From contig NZ_BAEO01000044.1 of assembly GCF_000314995.1 (NCBI RefSeq), positions 1-64,000 on the forward strand: 64,000 nucleotides of DNA. The letters run 5' to 3'. Source of the DNA: Paraglaciecola arctica BSs20135. Its GTDB lineage: Bacteria; Pseudomonadota; Gammaproteobacteria; Enterobacterales; Alteromonadaceae. The translations under genes and the position numbers were made by a program. Numbering within the stretch: position 1 is the stretch's first letter; each line of letters begins with the position of its first letter. This document shows, piece by piece, positions 56,315 to 64,000 of this stretch. Under the pieces are notes generated by a model. That model was not told the origin of the DNA. It saw only the letters and a program-made list of their open reading frames with translations, and ran no database searches.

Positions 56315-59209
56315 ATGAAAAAACAATCTCTAATGATTGCAGGAATTGCAGCTATTTTATGCTTAACAGCCTGTGACATAAAAGATCCTCAACAAAAATC
56401 CAGCCAAATAAAAAGTGACCAGATCAAGTCTAACGTTGTGCCAGAAGGTTTTAAAAAAATTATCACTGTTGCCAAAAAAGGTGATGAGATTGTCATTCCA
56501 TTTACCAAATATCAGCTCGACAATGGGCTAACCGTTATTTTACACCCTGATAACTCCGATCCACTTGTACATGTTGATGTGACTTACCATGTTGGTTCAG
56601 GGCGAGAGGAGCCTGGAAAATCAGGTTTTGCCCACTTTTTTGAACACATGATGTTCCAAGGCTCAGAGAATGTCGCCGACGAGCAACATTTTGGTCTGAT
56701 TACCGAATCTGGTGGCACGCTGAATGGCTCTACTAACACTGACCGTACTAATTATTATGAAACAGTTCCTTCTAATCAATTAGAACGGATGTTGTGGTTA
56801 GAATCTGATCGTATGGGCTTTTTCCTCGATGCCGTTACCAAAGAAAAATTCGAAAATCAGCGTGAGACTGTTAAAAATGAACGTGGTCAAAATTATGATA
56901 ACCGTCCTTATGGTCTACTAAGAGAAAGAGTCGGTGAAGCTTTGTTTCCTGAAGGTCACCCGTATTCTTGGTCGACTATTGGTTATATAGAAGATCTTAA
57001 TCGTGCAGACTTGAACGATTTGAAAAAATTCTTCTTACGTTGGTATGGCCCAAACAATGCTACATTAACCATAGGTGGCGACATGGACGAAACCCAAACA
57101 TTGGCTTGGGTTAAAAAATATTTTGGTGGCATACCTCGAGGCCCTGAAGTTATACAGCCTGAGTATACAGCGGTCACACTGAAACAGGACCGTTACATTT
57201 CTATGGAAGATAACGTTTCTTTGCCTTTAGTGTATATGTCGTTCCCAACAGTACATGCTAATCACCCTGATGAAGCTCCACTTGATGTGCTTATGTCTAT
57301 TCTAGGTAGTGGTAAGACGTCATTGTTATATAAAAATCTGGTGAAAAATGGCAAGTCTGTTCAAGCTAGTGCAAACCATGGGTGCGGTGAGCTAAGTTGT
57401 CAGTTTACTCTGCTGGCTTTACCTACCCCTGGTAACAGCTTATCTGAGTTAGAGACTATTATTCGTGCGTCGTTAGATGAATTCGAAAGCAAAGGTGGCG
57501 CGACCGACGATGATATAGAGCGTGTTAAGGCTGGTATTGTATCGGGTATGGTTTACGGACTTGAAAGTGTATCTGGAAAAGTGAGCCAACTTGCTGCCTA
57601 TCAAACCTATCGAAACAATCCTAATGCTATCGGTGAAGATGTCGCTCGTTATGAAAACGTCAGTCAAGACGATGTGATGCGAGTTTATAAAAAATATATT
57701 AAAGATAAATATGCCGTGATCATGAGCATAGTACCGAATGGGCAAGGTGATAAAATCGCCAAGCCAGACACTTGGAAACGTTACGATAGAGCTATCCCCG
57801 ATAGTACTGAAGATGACTCATTGGTACTGCGTCCAGGTACTTCTGACTTCGACCGTTCTGTGGTTCCAGTATCAGGGAAAAACCCTAGTGTCAGAGCGCC
57901 GGATATCTATAAACTAACGACTAAAACTGGTATTAAAATTTTAGGTACAGTAAACGATGAAGTGCCTACCACCACCATTCGTTTACGTGTTCCAGCAGGG
58001 CAAACCAGAGAGTCAATCGATAAGCTTGGCCTAGCCTCGTTAACAGCTGCAATGTTGAGTGAGGCAACCAAAAAGTCCAGTGCTGAAGATTTATCTAATC
58101 ACTTACAAAAATTGGGTTCATCTGTCGATTTTTCCACCGACAATAAATTTACCACTATCAATATTCGTACTCTGACTAAAAACTTGGATGAGACACTGGC
58201 TGTTGCAATCGAACAGCTTACTCAACCTAAGTTTGACGAAGCTGATTTTAAACGTTTACAAAAGCAACAAATAGAAGGCCTTAAAACAGCTAAAAAAAAT
58301 GCCGCGACTACTGCAACAGAAGTCTTTAACAAGCTAGTTTTTGGTAGTGATAATAGTTTTGCTTATGCTGACAACGGGATTATTTCTACCTTAGAAAAAC
58401 TTTCCTTAAAGGATGTCATAGAATTCTACAGTGCTAATTATGGCCCTTCGAATGCTGACGTGATAGTGGTCAGTAATTTGGCTGAAAATGAGATTAGCAA
58501 AAGCCTTAAGACCTTAGATGTTTGGCAAGGTAAAAGCAGTCCGATGCCAGCAATCAATCCTTTCCCAGAGTTGCAAGCGGGCACCTTATATTTTATTGAT
58601 AAGCCTGAAGCTGCACAGTCCGAAATACGTATTGGTAAACGCGCACTCAAATATGATTCGGTTGGAGAGTATTACCGTGCAGATTTGATGAATTATAATT
58701 TGGGCGGGGCTTTTAACAGTAGGATCAATCTTAATCTTAGAGAAGATAAAGGTTATACCTATGGTGCCCGCTCTTTCTTTTATGGCAATGATTTTTACGG
58801 CTTCTATCGAGCGCAAGCGGGCGTGCGTGCCGACACTACTGCTGATTCAATTGTGCAGTTTAGAAACGAAATCTCTGCCTTTGGAGCACAAGGCCTGACA
58901 GTAAAAGAACTGGAGTTTGTGAAAAGTGCTATTGGTCAACGGGATGCGCGCAACTATGAAACTCCACGACAAAAACTGAGTTTTTTGTCAGAAATCATGA
59001 CCTATAATCTGGATAAAGGTTTTGTGGATAAACAAAATGAAATCTTGGAAAAGGTGAGTATAGAAGAACTGAGTGGGTTGGCCGCTAAACATCTTAAACT
59101 TGACGAGATGATTACCGTAGTAGTGGGAGATAAAGCTACCATTATGGAAAGCTTGCAGCCCATGTTTAAGAATATTGTTGAGCTTGATGAAGAGGGGAAA
59201 CCACTTTAG
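56315..59209 (+). CDS. M16 family zinc peptidase, lipoprotein
   Basis: 964 residues. The signal peptide ends in a lipobox LTAC (Cys20), so it is membrane-anchored in the envelope. The active half has the inverted zinc motif HFFEH (107-111) and the third ligand Glu in VKNERGQ (about 189). The second M16 half (from about 550) lacks the motif but has RINLNLREDKGYTYGARS, the substrate-gripping site. This two-domain layout is the pitrilysin/M16B plan seen in marine gammaproteobacteria. Probably degrades peptides in the periplasm. Confidence 0.94.
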   Translation: MKKQSLMIAGIAAILCLTACDIKDPQQKSSQIKSDQIKSNVVPEGFKKIITVAKKGDEIVIPFTKYQLDNGLTVILHPDNSDPLVHVDVTYHVGSGREEPGKSGFAHFFEHMMFQGSENVADEQHFGLITESGGTLNGSTNTDRTNYYETVPSNQLERMLWLESDRMGFFLDAVTKEKFENQRETVKNERGQNYDNRPYGLLRERVGEALFPEGHPYSWSTIGYIEDLNRADLNDLKKFFLRWYGPNNATLTIGGDMDETQTLAWVKKYFGGIPRGPEVIQPEYTAVTLKQDRYISMEDNVSLPLVYMSFPTVHANHPDEAPLDVLMSILGSGKTSLLYKNLVKNGKSVQASANHGCGELSCQFTLLALPTPGNSLSELETIIRASLDEFESKGGATDDDIERVKAGIVSGMVYGLESVSGKVSQLAAYQTYRNNPNAIGEDVARYENVSQDDVMRVYKKYIKDKYAVIMSIVPNGQGDKIAKPDTWKRYDRAIPDSTEDDSLVLRPGTSDFDRSVVPVSGKNPSVRAPDIYKLTTKTGIKILGTVNDEVPTTTIRLRVPAGQTRESIDKLGLASLTAAMLSEATKKSSAEDLSNHLQKLGSSVDFSTDNKFTTINIRTLTKNLDETLAVAIEQLTQPKFDEADFKRLQKQQIEGLKTAKKNAATTATEVFNKLVFGSDNSFAYADNGIISTLEKLSLKDVIEFYSANYGPSNADVIVVSNLAENEISKSLKTLDVWQGKSSPMPAINPFPELQAGTLYFIDKPEAAQSEIRIGKRALKYDSVGEYYRADLMNYNLGGAFNSRINLNLREDKGYTYGARSFFYGNDFYGFYRAQAGVRADTTADSIVQFRNEISAFGAQGLTVKELEFVKSAIGQRDARNYETPRQKLSFLSEIMTYNLDKGFVDKQNEILEKVSIEELSGLAAKHLKLDEMITVVVGDKATIMESLQPMFKNIVELDEEGKPL

Positions 59210-59228
59210 CCACTCTTAATAATTTAAC

Positions 59229-59265
59229 AAAATAGTCACCTTTTTTCATTCATGGTGGCTATTTT
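59229..59265 (+). terminator. Terminator after M16 peptidase
   Basis: 12-bp stem AAAATAGTCACC/GGTGGCTATTTT (one G-U pair) with a 13-base loop, followed by GTTTGTAG, 19 bases after the stop. Confidence 0.75.
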
Positions 59266-59333
59266 GTTTGTAGTTCAATCCTACATGCGACCCTTACGCC
59301 ATAGACATTAAAGATCAGCAAGGAAGAACCGCA

Positions 59334-61520
59334 ATGATTAATCAAGCAAACACTATTCTAAAAAGCGTATTTGGTTTTGATCAGTTTCGAGAGTCACAAG
59401 AAGCGATTATCGGCAACGTTTTAAACAAACAAAATACCCTAGCAATTATGCCAACGGGTGGCGGTAAATCTTTGTGTTACCAGATCCCAGGTACTGTATT
59501 TAATGGTTTAACCATTGTTATTTCGCCTCTAATATCGCTGATGCAAGATCAAGTTAGACAACTGAATGAGCTTGCCATCCCTGCTTGTGTGTTAAACAGT
59601 TCCCTTTCAGACAGTGATTATCAAGATAATTTAGATTCCATCAAACATCAGCAAATTAAGCTGTTGTTTTTGGCTCCAGAAACCGCGTTGCAAACTAGCA
59701 TTTTAGATCTATTGAGCAATTGTGATGTTTCTTGTATCGCCATTGATGAGGCGCACTGTATTTCTGAATGGGGACATGACTTTCGCCCTGAATATCGGCA
59801 ACTTAATCGTCTAATTGAGTGTTTCCCAAGGGCTGTATGTATCGCCTTAACGGCTACCGCTACGCCTAGAGTGCGAGAGGACATTAAACGTCAGCTCAAT
59901 ATCAATGACAGTAGCGAATACATTTCCAGTTTTGATCGTCCTAATTTGTTTATTAGTGTGATCCCTAAAGATAACCCCTATCAGCAATGTAAAAAATTTG
60001 TCGAACAACACCCAGAGCAGTCGGGGATTATTTATTGCCAATCACGTAAAGGTGTAGATGAACTCACCGCCAAACTTAAACAGGACGGGTTTTCGGCTTT
60101 GCCTTATCATGCTGGACTGAGCAGTATAAAACGCAGCGATTATCAAGAACGTTTTATTCGAGATGATGTAAACATCATAGTGGCGACTATTGCTTTTGGG
60201 ATGGGCATCAACAAACCCGATGTGCGTTACGTTTTACATTACGATCTACCAAAAAATATTGAAGGGTATTATCAACAAATTGGTCGTGCTGGCCGTGATG
60301 GTTTAGACGCCGATTGTTTATTATTATTTGGTTATGGTGACACAGGAAAAATTCGTTTCTTTATTGAACAGATGAGTAACGAACAGGAAAAACGTTTGGC
60401 TAATGTGCATCTCAACCAAATGTTAGCATTGGCTGAGGCCGAAGATTGCAGACGTACACCACTACTGGCATATTTTGGTGAAAAATCAGCTAAAGAAAAT
60501 TGCGCTAACTGTGATAATTGCACCAATGAAAGCAAAGAGAAATCTGATTTAACCGTACCCGCCCAGAAATTTTTATCCTGCGTGCATCGCACCGGTCAAC
60601 GTTTTGGTTCTAGCCATATTATCGATGTATTGCGAGGCTCTAGCGCCGAAAAAGTATTACAAAACCAGCATAACTTGCTTTCAACTTATAATATTGGCAA
60701 TGAGTACAATAAAAAGCAGTGGATGGCTTTGGCGCGGCAATTGATCCAAAAAGGTTTGCTCAACCAAGAAGAACAATACGGCGGTTTAAAACTCACGCAG
60801 AAAGCCGGTGACGTGTTAAAAGGTAAGGTGCCGTTTTTTGCTTTACTACAGCAACCTGTTGCAGCTAGTGGCCATGCATCTAAAACACTTGCCAACCCGG
60901 GTGATCAGCAATTGGTCGCTATATTAAAAGCTGATCGTAAACGTTTAGCCGATGAAGCAAATTTGCCTCCTTATGCTATTTTCTCTGATCGTACACTCAA
61001 CGAAATGGCTTATTATTTTCCACATTCTGAAGAAAATTTGTTACGAATTCATGGAGTAGGGCAAGCCAAGTTAGATAAGTATGGTGAGCATTATCTAATG
61101 CTTATAAATGATTACTGCCAGAAAAATAATATTGAAGAAGTTTCCAATACGCAAACTGCTAGTAAAGCAGTAGTCAATAAAGCAAGCAGCAGTAACTCCA
61201 ATAGTCGCAGTATCGAAATAGTCAGTGCTTACCAACAGGGCCAATCTATCTACTCTTTAGCGTCACAGTTTAAGGTGAAAGACGGCACCATCATCAATCA
61301 CTTGTACCGCTATGTGCAAGATGGGCATAAGTTCGCGCAGCCCACACTACTTTTAGAACAATCTGGTTTGAGCCAAAACCAAATTGATATGGCTTTAGCA
61401 GCCTTTGCAGAGCACTCTCACGAGCGCCTAAAACCTGTTTTCGACAGTCTCAACGAACAAGTCAGTTATGATCAATTACATTTACTTAGAATTTATTTTG
61501 TTAGTCAGTTGGTTGAATAA
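59334..61520 (+). CDS. RecQ-family helicase with C-terminal HTH
   Basis: 728 residues, second RecQ relative in the window. Walker A TGGGKSLCYQIP, DEAH box, zinc site CRRTPLLAYF ... CANCDNC, HRDC domain (LPPYAIFSDRTLNEMA ... IHGVGQAKLDKYG). A C-terminal extension of about 120 residues includes an HTH_40-like helix-turn-helix (SAYQQGQSIYSLASQFKV, then GTIINHLYRYVQ). The canonical recQ is at 18666; this is the long form, common in other phyla. AAGGAAGAA precedes the ATG. Confidence 0.94.
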   Translation: MINQANTILKSVFGFDQFRESQEAIIGNVLNKQNTLAIMPTGGGKSLCYQIPGTVFNGLTIVISPLISLMQDQVRQLNELAIPACVLNSSLSDSDYQDNLDSIKHQQIKLLFLAPETALQTSILDLLSNCDVSCIAIDEAHCISEWGHDFRPEYRQLNRLIECFPRAVCIALTATATPRVREDIKRQLNINDSSEYISSFDRPNLFISVIPKDNPYQQCKKFVEQHPEQSGIIYCQSRKGVDELTAKLKQDGFSALPYHAGLSSIKRSDYQERFIRDDVNIIVATIAFGMGINKPDVRYVLHYDLPKNIEGYYQQIGRAGRDGLDADCLLLFGYGDTGKIRFFIEQMSNEQEKRLANVHLNQMLALAEAEDCRRTPLLAYFGEKSAKENCANCDNCTNESKEKSDLTVPAQKFLSCVHRTGQRFGSSHIIDVLRGSSAEKVLQNQHNLLSTYNIGNEYNKKQWMALARQLIQKGLLNQEEQYGGLKLTQKAGDVLKGKVPFFALLQQPVAASGHASKTLANPGDQQLVAILKADRKRLADEANLPPYAIFSDRTLNEMAYYFPHSEENLLRIHGVGQAKLDKYGEHYLMLINDYCQKNNIEEVSNTQTASKAVVNKASSSNSNSRSIEIVSAYQQGQSIYSLASQFKVKDGTIINHLYRYVQDGHKFAQPTLLLEQSGLSQNQIDMALAAFAEHSHERLKPVFDSLNEQVSYDQLHLLRIYFVSQLVE

Positions 61521-61590
61521 GCTTCACTAGTGCTAGGAGGCAAAATCAGCTAGAATGCGCGCCCTAAATTTCACATTGGCGAGGCAAACT

Positions 61591-62604
61591 ATGAGTGAAA
61601 CTATAAATCGCACTATTTCTGTAGCCCCAATGCTGGATTGGACAGATAAACATTGTCGGTATTTCCTTAGAAAAATATCACAACACGCGCTTTTGTATAC
61701 TGAAATGGTGACTACAGGTGCGATCATTTTTGGTAAAGGTGATTATCTTGCTTATAACCAAGAAGAGCACCCTGTAGCACTGCAACTGGGTGGTTCTGAT
61801 CCTACTGATATGGCGCGCTGTGCAGGTGAAGCGCAAAAATACGGTTACGATGAAGTAAACATAAATGTGGGCTGTCCCTCTGATCGTGTACAAAATGGCA
61901 GGTTCGGTGCCTGTTTAATGGCTGAGCCTGAAACTGTGGCTGCATGTATTAGCAGTATGCAGGCAGAGGTGGATATACCCGTTACAGTAAAGTCTCGCAT
62001 CGGCATTGACGATATGGATGAGTATGAAGACTTAACCCGTTTTATTGATGTGGTTGCTGCGTCAGGTTGCGATACTTTTATTGTGCATGCCCGTAAAGCT
62101 TGGTTAAAAGGGTTAAGTCCAAAACAAAATCGTGATGTGCCACCCTTGATGTACGATCGTGTTTACCAGTTAAAACAACAGTTCCCAGATTTACATATCA
62201 GTCTAAACGGTGGTGTAAAAACCCTAGATGATGTGCAGCTTCACCTTAATTATTTAGATGGCGTGATGATAGGTCGTGAGGTTTATAGTAATCCGTACAT
62301 TTTGGCTGAGGTCGATAATCGTTTTTATCAAGACAACGCGGTCATTAAAACTAGAGCTGAAGTGGTAATGTCTATGTTGCCTTATGTTGAGCAGCAGATT
62401 GCTCTAGGTGCTAGGCCGTGGCATATTGCTAGACATATGTTGGGGTTGTTTCAAGGCCAACCAGGCGGGCGTATTTGGCGTAGATACTTAAGTCAAAATG
62501 GCACTAAGGCAAATGTCGGTATTGAGCTTTTAACTGATGCTTTAGAGGTGTTATTAGATGCACAATCTAAGGCAGAACAATTCCAATCTGAGATGATTGG
62601 TTAA
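61591..62604 (+). CDS. dusA: tRNA-dihydrouridine synthase A
   Basis: FMN enzyme that reduces U20/U20a in tRNA. Starting at the ATG at 61591 (GAGG upstream) gives 337 residues; the frame opens 12 codons earlier. Signatures SVAPMLDWTDKHCRYF, QLGGSDP, NINVGCPSDRVQNGRFGACLM with the catalytic Cys, VKSRIG and LNGGVKTLDDV match DusA. In E. coli the gene downstream is the sigma-54-dependent pspG; here a sigma-54 type promoter and two small envelope genes occupy that place. Confidence 0.96.
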   Translation: MSETINRTISVAPMLDWTDKHCRYFLRKISQHALLYTEMVTTGAIIFGKGDYLAYNQEEHPVALQLGGSDPTDMARCAGEAQKYGYDEVNINVGCPSDRVQNGRFGACLMAEPETVAACISSMQAEVDIPVTVKSRIGIDDMDEYEDLTRFIDVVAASGCDTFIVHARKAWLKGLSPKQNRDVPPLMYDRVYQLKQQFPDLHISLNGGVKTLDDVQLHLNYLDGVMIGREVYSNPYILAEVDNRFYQDNAVIKTRAEVVMSMLPYVEQQIALGARPWHIARHMLGLFQGQPGGRIWRRYLSQNGTKANVGIELLTDALEVLLDAQSKAEQFQSEMIG

Positions 62605-62727
62605 ATTGACCAAAGCAATGGCAAAAATAACTAAACTTTAGGCTTGGACAATAACAACTCACATTTTGTTCGTCTAAGGTTAAAGTTAAACTTCATATAA
62701 ATCAAATAGATAAAATTAATTTCATGA

Positions 62728-62744
62728 TTGGCACAACTATCGCA
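62728..62744 (+). promoter_or_regulatory. Sigma-54 type promoter
   Basis: TTGGCACAACTATCGCA: GG at 62730-62731 and GC at 62742-62743 with the required 10 bases between, matching the -24/-12 consensus TGGCAC-N5-TTGC closely (the -12 half is TCGC). The start would be near 62755, about 70 bases before the small exported gene. An IHF-like AATCAA stretch lies some 30 bases upstream, as expected for an enhancer-dependent promoter. Confidence 0.7.
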
Positions 62745-62823
62745 AAGGATACTGCGACTTAACCAATAACTGTTCACACAAATTAAAAAACAGTTATCAC
62801 TTACTAAACCAAAGGAAAATATC

Positions 62824-63105
62824 ATGTTTACTAAATCTAAAATCGCTGCCATCGCACTTACTTCTACGTTAGCTTTTGCGTCTTCAGCGCAAGCCGAAAA
62901 CGTGTCATTAGAAAAATATGTAAGCGGCATGGTGAATCAAGCGATGGAAGTTGCACAACAAGAAATTAAAAATAACGTCAGTTTGGCAATTTTGACTGTA
63001 GCCTACAACGTTAGTTTTAATGAAGAAAAAAATTATACAGCTAAAGTCACTATTACTGACATTAAAGCTGTAAGTGAAGAGGCAACAAAAACACAAGCTG
63101 AATAA
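62824..63105 (+). CDS. Small exported protein under sigma-54 promoter
   Basis: 93 residues with a signal peptide (KIAAIALTSTLAFASSAQA, cleaved before ENV). The mature 69-residue part is mostly helical, with a charged end (EEATKTQAE), no Cys, and no family recognised. CAAAGGAAAATATC precedes the ATG. It is 10 bases from the next small gene and probably co-transcribed from the sigma-54 promoter at 62728. Confidence 0.75.
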   Translation: MFTKSKIAAIALTSTLAFASSAQAENVSLEKYVSGMVNQAMEVAQQEIKNNVSLAILTVAYNVSFNEEKNYTAKVTITDIKAVSEEATKTQAE

Positions 63106-63115
63106 GGAATTGCCT

Positions 63116-63268
63116 ATGTTTAATCAAATATCTTTATTTATCATGTTGTTAACCCCTGTACTTGCTTATGTGGCAGGGGCAATGATTTTTAGTTTTGTTG
63201 AATGTTTACGCAAAAATTCAGTGATGGCTAAATATAATCACTTCATCAGTTATCGTAACGGTCTCTAA
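63116..63268 (+). CDS. Small single-pass membrane protein
   Basis: 50 residues: one hydrophobic helix (residues about 5-27, ISLFIMLLTPVLAYVAGAMI) and a basic C-terminal tail. The ATG at 63116 has AATAAGGAATTG upstream; a longer frame from 63074 would overlap the previous gene. Not similar to E. coli PspG beyond being small and membranous. Likely second gene of the sigma-54 unit. Confidence 0.65.
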   Translation: MFNQISLFIMLLTPVLAYVAGAMIFSFVECLRKNSVMAKYNHFISYRNGL

Positions 63269-63424
63269 CAGCAGTATTGACCGTTTTTGTTTTTCTCTCT
63301 TTGGTTAGCTTACACACCATTAGGCTTAATTTCCCTCTGCATAATTCCTCAATGTTTGTACCTTTGATATTTTCACTAACCGTTTTGCATGTCCATAACA
63401 AAGATACGAGAAGTCATTCTTGCC

Positions 63425-63628
63425 TTAGGCGCCTTCTAATAGAACTAAATCACGACCAGTTAAATACACACCGAATTCACTGATCAACATATTGATATAA
63501 TGACGGGGAACTTTGTCACATGACTGAAGTTTCTTAATGGAGGATAGGCGACATCCCAAACGTTGCGCGAAACAACTGGCTGGGATCCCTCTGTGTGCAA
63601 GAAAAGTCAAAAAACGTTTTCCGGTCAT
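63425..63628 (-). CDS. Small HTH-like hypothetical protein
   Basis: 67 residues from the ATG at 63628, with GAGGTAG upstream; the frame opens 13 codons earlier at 63667. FLTFLAHRGIPASCFAQRLG and CRLSSIKKLQ give a helix-turn-helix-like pattern, then RHYINMLISEFGVYL. This suggests a small DNA-binding protein of the phage-repressor or transcriptional-regulator fold. No match recognised; it has no neighbour within 150 bp. Confidence 0.5.
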   Translation of the reverse strand: MTGKRFLTFLAHRGIPASCFAQRLGCRLSSIKKLQSCDKVPRHYINMLISEFGVYLTGRDLVLLEGA

Positions 63629-64000
63629 ATTTTTACTACCTCTACAACTAACCGCAATACAAAACATTAAGATGTATTTATAGCAAAATAGTTCCTTCTT
63701 TTCAGTGCTTTTTTAACATTATTGTAACATTGTAATAAGTACAGAGCACAAAATAATCAAAGCCCAAATAATTTCTTCAAACTAAGAGATGAGGGGGAAC
63801 TATTGCTTTTCTTTGAATGTGTATTTAAAGCTAATCCTATAGTTATACAGATTGGTATTTGATTTGTGATCTTGCAAATTATTGAATTGAGCAGGTATGT
63901 AGTTTAAGCTAATTTACCCCAGAAGTTGTTCGTTGATACTAACAACTGTATTCCAAATAATGGCAAACAATGCCCAATAATTCATTAAAAGTAGAGCAGC
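63629..64000. other. Non-coding end of window
   Basis: About 370 bp without a supported gene, very AT-rich. I see a 7-bp inverted repeat AGTTGTT/AACAACT (63924-63947) and a GAGGGGG sequence at 63791 followed by only a 19-codon TTG frame. It probably holds the promoter of the small HTH gene and sequence leading to a gene beyond the window. Confidence 0.45.

Noticed and set aside
63792..63862. Short frames behind GAGGGGG near the window end
   Set aside because: They end after 17-19 codons with no family pattern; the G-run by itself is not enough.

Overview
This window is contiguous bacterial chromosome, AT-rich by eye, and most like a marine gammaproteobacterium of the order Alteromonadales (Glaciecola/Paraglaciecola/Alteromonas type). 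The assignment rests on the lptM-lysA-dapF-DUF484-xerC-yigB block with uvrD nearby (the enterobacterial/Alteromonadales order), a Zur, FldB, RraA and DusA set of gammaproteobacterial type, and several c-di-GMP and chemotaxis genes. I see no rRNA, tRNA, CRISPR array, insertion sequence or prophage. Species cannot be fixed from the sequence alone.

Layout. 0-4 kb: chemoreceptor, MFS/DUF3299 pair, soluble pyrophosphatase. 4.4-7.5 kb: membrane pyrophosphatase divergent from ppa, then fbp, so pyrophosphate and gluconeogenic enzymes lie together. 7.8-12 kb: mpl, a secreted S1/P1 nuclease and a PhoD-like phosphatase. 12-21 kb: hemE, a candidate small RNA locus with three 22-bp-spaced direct repeats, nudC, zur, cheX, yjbQ, an OprF-like porin with Ca-binding repeats, dnaB and recQ. 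20.6-25.3 kb: a thioesterase remnant, two response-regulator diguanylate cyclases (one with the phospho-acceptor Asp replaced by Val), chrA and rarD. 25-34 kb: uvrD, cysE, the yigB-xerC-DUF484-dapF-lysA-lptM operon, rraA and a lone exbD.

34.9-43.3 kb: a six-gene phosphorelay cluster made of three sensor/receiver pairs that ends in a GGDEF-EAL enzyme. It is bounded on the left by a decayed fragment, and on the right by an intact copy, of the same LPD1-type metallopeptidase-like gene in the same orientation. This is the strongest structural anomaly of the window. One kinase in the cluster appears to start at ATT behind a strong Shine-Dalgarno.

43.4-64 kb: fldB, secreted/lipoprotein genes, a DGPF protein plus ECF sigma factor pair (ECF42 type), a short-chain dehydrogenase, a sodium symporter, a YeeZ-like protein, a YggN-like protein, an acyltransferase-acyltransferase-MscS operon, an M16 lipoprotein peptidase, a second RecQ with a C-terminal HTH, and dusA. 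Downstream of dusA a clear sigma-54 type promoter precedes two small envelope genes, the position that pspG holds in E. coli.

Most start sites listed here were chosen from Shine-Dalgarno spacing and family length, so several are shorter than the maximal open frame. Family assignments are from recognised motifs and not from database searches.
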